Source of the DNA: Magnetovibrio blakemorei
GTDB taxonomy: Bacteria > Pseudomonadota > Alphaproteobacteria > Rhodospirillales > Magnetovibrionaceae
Direction: 5' to 3'
Assembly: GCF_001746755.1 (NCBI RefSeq)
Contig: NZ_MCGG01000017.1
Span: 1-64,000 of the forward strand
DNA length: 64,000 bases
Of this stretch, positions 61,541 to 64,000 are shown piece after piece; the stretch's first letter is position 1, and each line of letters starts with the position of its first letter. The position numbers and the translations under genes are program-made. A model generated the notes under the pieces. The model was given only the letters and a program-made list of their open reading frames with translations, was not told the origin of the DNA and did not search any database.

Positions 61541-63004
61541 TTAAAAGAGCGAAGCCGCAGCCGTACCGGCCCAGCCGATCACCGGGGACGGCACCAAGAT
61601 GAACAACAACGTCGCCAAGCTGGTCACCACCAGCACACCCACGATGGAGGTCGGCAGCGGGCTTTCCAACGGCTCGATACCGGGATCGTCAAAGTACATC
61701 ACCTTGATGATGCGCAGATAATAATACGCTGACACCACACTGCTCAACACGCCCACAATCGCCAGTGTATACAGTTGCGCGTCAATGGCGGCCATGAAGA
61801 TGTAGAGTTTGCCGATGAAGCCGGCCAGCGGCGGAATGCCAGCCATGGAAAACATGAAGATCGCCAACGCCGCCGCCATGGCTGGATGGGTTTTGCCCAG
61901 CCCGCCCAACTCGGTAATGTTTTCGACGTTGCGGTCGCCGCGACGCATCGCCATGATGCAGGCAAAGGTGCCGACGTTCATGAACACATAGATGGTGAGA
62001 TAAACCAAAACCCCCATCACGCCCGCTTCATTACCAACCGCAAGACCAATCAGCGCATAACCGACATGACCGATGGAGCTATACGCCATCATGCGTTTGA
62101 TGTTGGTTTGTGCGATGGCGGCAAACGCGCCCAGCAACATGGACAAAATCGAAATCAGCACCACGACCTGCTGCCATTCCGCCACCAAAGCGCCAAACGG
62201 TCCGACCATGACGCGAACGAACAGGGCCAAGGCGGCAATTTTCGGCGCGACCGAGAAGAACGCCGTCACCGGAGTCGGTGCGCCTTCGTAGACATCGGGC
62301 GTCCACATATGGAACGGCACCGCCGAAACCTTAAACGCGAGGCCCGCCATGACGAACACCAACCCGATGATCAAGCCCAAGGGGGTGTGTTCTTGGGCGG
62401 CGATGGTGGTGGCGATGGTGGCAAAATCGGTGGTGCCGCTAAAGCCATAAACCAACGACGAGCCATACAGCAACAAGCCCGACGCCAAGGCGCCCAAGAC
62501 AAAATACTTCAAGCCCGCTTCTGTCGAGCGGGTGTCGTCTCGGTGAAAAGCCGCCAGCACGTAGAGCGACAACGATTGCAACTCCAAGCCCATGTAGAGC
62601 GACAACAAGTTGCCCGCCGACACCATCATCATCATGCCCAAGGTGGCGAAGATCAGCAAAATGGCGAATTCAAAACGGTGCGCGCCTTGGCGCTCCAGCC
62701 AATTCTGCGCCAAAATCAGCGAAAAAGCCGACGCCAGCAAAATCAAGATTTTGACGTAAGAGGAAAACGGATCGGACAAGAACAAGCCGTCGAACGCGAC
62801 CAGTTTGGCACCCGAAACGGTGAACACCAAAATCAACGCCAGGACCAGCGTCACCACGCCCAAACCAGACGTCAGGCGCGAAGCGCGCATAACGCCATCG
62901 GGGGTTGTGGCCTTTTGAAACACGCCCAGCATCAGCAAGGACATGGCCGCCAGGGCAAGGAAGATTTCCGGCAATACCGGGGCGATGTTGGGAACGTCAG
63001 CCAT
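61541..63004 (-). CDS. nuoN: NADH-quinone oxidoreductase subunit N
   Basis: A 487-residue antiporter-like subunit of the complex I membrane arm, with about 14 hydrophobic helices. Proton-channel residues typical of the family are visible: the TM5 Glu in [20 protein letters not shown], and Lys residues in [20 protein letters not shown] and further along in [26 protein letters not shown] precedes the ATG. It lies 15 bases after nuoM and 8 before birA. End of a nuo operon whose start is beyond the window. Confidence 0.96.
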   Translation of the reverse strand: MADVPNIAPVLPEIFLALAAMSLLMLGVFQKATTPDGVMRASRLTSGLGVVTLVLALILVFTVSGAKLVAFDGLFLSDPFSSYVKILILLASAFSLILAQNWLERQGAHRFEFAILLIFATLGMMMMVSAGNLLSLYMGLELQSLSLYVLAAFHRDDTRSTEAGLKYFVLGALASGLLLYGSSLVYGFSGTTDFATIATTIAAQEHTPLGLIIGLVFVMAGLAFKVSAVPFHMWTPDVYEGAPTPVTAFFSVAPKIAALALFVRVMVGPFGALVAEWQQVVVLISILSMLLGAFAAIAQTNIKRMMAYSSIGHVGYALIGLAVGNEAGVMGVLVYLTIYVFMNVGTFACIMAMRRGDRNVENITELGGLGKTHPAMAAALAIFMFSMAGIPPLAGFIGKLYIFMAAIDAQLYTLAIVGVLSSVVSAYYYLRIIKVMYFDDPGIEPLESPLPTSIVGVLVVTSLATLLFILVPSPVIGWAGTAAASLF

Positions 63005-63019
63005 AAACCTGTATCTCCC

Positions 63020-64000
63020 TTACTGGCCAGCCACGAGGGCTGAATTGCTGGCATCCAGCGCAAGTTGAACTTGGCCCAGCAGGTTATCGACAGAGACATG
63101 CATCATGTCCAGGAAAGACATCGGATAAACGCCCATCCACAAGGTGAGAATAATCAACGGCGCAAACACCGCCCATTCGCGGCGGCTCATATCGAGCATC
63201 TTCTTGACCTCTTCCTTCTCCAACGCGCCGAACACAACCCGGCGATAGAGATAAAGCATGTAAGCCGCACCCAAAACCACACCCGTGGCAGCAAAGGCCG
63301 CAACCCAGGTGTTGGCTTTGAACAGCCCCACCAGAACCAAGAACTCACCGACAAATCCACCGGTACCCGGCAGGCCTACGGACGCCATCATGAACAGCAT
63401 GAACACCAACGCATAGGCCGGCATCTTGTGCACCAGTCCACCGTAGGCGGCAATCTCGCGGGTGTGCAGGCGGTCATAGATCACGCCGACACACAAGAAC
63501 AACGCCGCCGAAACCACACCGTGACTGAGCATCTGAAAAATTGCCCCTTCAACGCCCTGCATGGTCAGCGAGAACGTGCCCGCCGTCACAAAGCCCATGT
63601 GGGCGATGGACGAATACGCGATCAGCTTTTTCATGTCGTTTTGAACCAGCGCCACCAAGGAAGTGTAGATCACCGCCACAATGGACAGGCTGTAAATCAA
63701 CGGCGTGAAGTAAACCGAAGCATCGGGGAACATGGGCAACGAAAAGCGAATGAAGCCATAACCGCCAAACTTCAACAGCATGCCCGCCAAGATGACGGAA
63801 CCCGCCGTCGGGGCTTCCACGTGGGCATCGGGCAACCACGTGTGCACCGGCCACATGGGCACCTTCACCGCGAACGAGGCGAAGAACGCCAGCCACAACC
63901 AAATTTGCAAGCTGGGATCAAAGCGCGTCGTCATCAAGGTGGGAATGTCGGTGGTGCCCGCTTGATTGTACATCACCAAAATCGCCAACAGCATCAACAC
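63020..64000 (-). CDS. nuoM: NADH-quinone oxidoreductase subunit M, 5' end outside window
   Basis: The C-terminal 326 residues of NuoM; the window edge cuts the rest, and the frame stays open to base 64000. [20 protein letters not shown] followed by [20 protein letters not shown] is the diagnostic discontinuous-helix region with its channel Lys. [16 protein letters not shown] and [16 protein letters not shown] are further family motifs. It is followed by nuoN in the same direction. Confidence 0.96.
   Translation of the reverse strand: MLMLLAILVMYNQAGTTDIPTLMTTRFDPSLQIWLWLAFFASFAVKVPMWPVHTWLPDAHVEAPTAGSVILAGMLLKFGGYGFIRFSLPMFPDASVYFTPLIYSLSIVAVIYTSLVALVQNDMKKLIAYSSIAHMGFVTAGTFSLTMQGVEGAIFQMLSHGVVSAALFLCVGVIYDRLHTREIAAYGGLVHKMPAYALVFMLFMMASVGLPGTGGFVGEFLVLVGLFKANTWVAAFAATGVVLGAAYMLYLYRRVVFGALEKEEVKKMLDMSRREWAVFAPLIILTLWMGVYPMSFLDMMHVSVDNLLGQVQLALDASNSALVAGQ

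Noticed and set aside
61775-63043. 422-codon plus-strand frame opposite nuoN
   Set aside because: Gln/His/Arg-rich antisense product of a hydrophobic membrane gene; not credible.
1-64000. tRNA, rRNA or CRISPR loci
   Set aside because: I scanned the intergenic regions by eye and saw no cloverleaf-type sequence with a GTTCRANNC arm and no regularly spaced repeats. A tRNAscan run would be decisive.

Overview
The window is a piece of an alphaproteobacterial chromosome, probably from a Rhodospirillales-type marine or aquatic bacterium. The evidence is gene order: trpE, trpGDC-moaC-moeA-lexA-comEC-gltX-gltA, the envelope supercluster rpsB-tsf-pyrH-frr-uppS-cdsA-dxr-rseP-bamA-skp-lpxD-fabZ-lpxA-lpxI-lpxB, dnaE, lolCD, and nuoM-nuoN-birA-coaX-rnj-mce. 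Most proteins have close, full-length alphaproteobacterial relatives. I cannot name the genus from sequence alone. No tRNA, rRNA, CRISPR array or intact insertion sequence was seen.

Layout. 0.2-4.2 kb (minus): unknown protein, trpE, PpiD-type foldase. 4.4-7.2 kb: a small membrane protein, purU, a ceramidase-family membrane protein and a secreted helical protein. 6.5-10.2 kb is a copper-response zone. One CueR-type promoter drives copZ, a secreted thioredoxin-like protein and an unknown secreted protein. A second precedes cueR and what looks like the collapsed remains of a copA ATPase gene. 10.3-15.0 kb (plus) is a tightly overlapping trpGDC-moaC-moeA-GNAT run. lexA, comEC, gltX and a frameshifted gltA follow, then a PAS-GGDEF diguanylate cyclase.

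22.8-40.6 kb (minus) is the outer-membrane biogenesis supercluster: lipid A (lpxD, A, I, B), fabZ, Skp, BamA, RseP, isoprenoid and phospholipid genes (dxr, cdsA, uppS), then frr, pyrH, tsf and rpsB. A LuxI/LuxR quorum-sensing cassette with a small unknown gene sits between pyrH and tsf, closed off by a terminator on each side. It carries two copies of the same 18-bp lux-box-like palindrome. Two tandem paralogous genes for proteins of about 38 residues lie upstream of rpsB.

41.2-51.0 kb starts with dnaE and continues with accessory genes: a TPR-methyltransferase bracketed by a 41-bp imperfect direct repeat, a MITE-like element, an HD-GYP protein, a hemerythrin-like protein, bluB behind a cobalamin riboswitch, and a SLAC1/TehA-family channel. 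51.1-64.0 kb holds lolD, lolC/E, small envelope proteins, tag, methylmalonyl-CoA epimerase, RNase J, coaX, a 1009-residue FecR/coiled-coil/RTX-like surface protein inserted before birA, then nuoN and a truncated nuoM at the right edge.

The best candidates for undescribed biology are the CueR-controlled copZ operon with its two uncharacterised secreted partners, the quorum-sensing cassette with its small companion gene, and the twin MRYHQAR mini-proteins.
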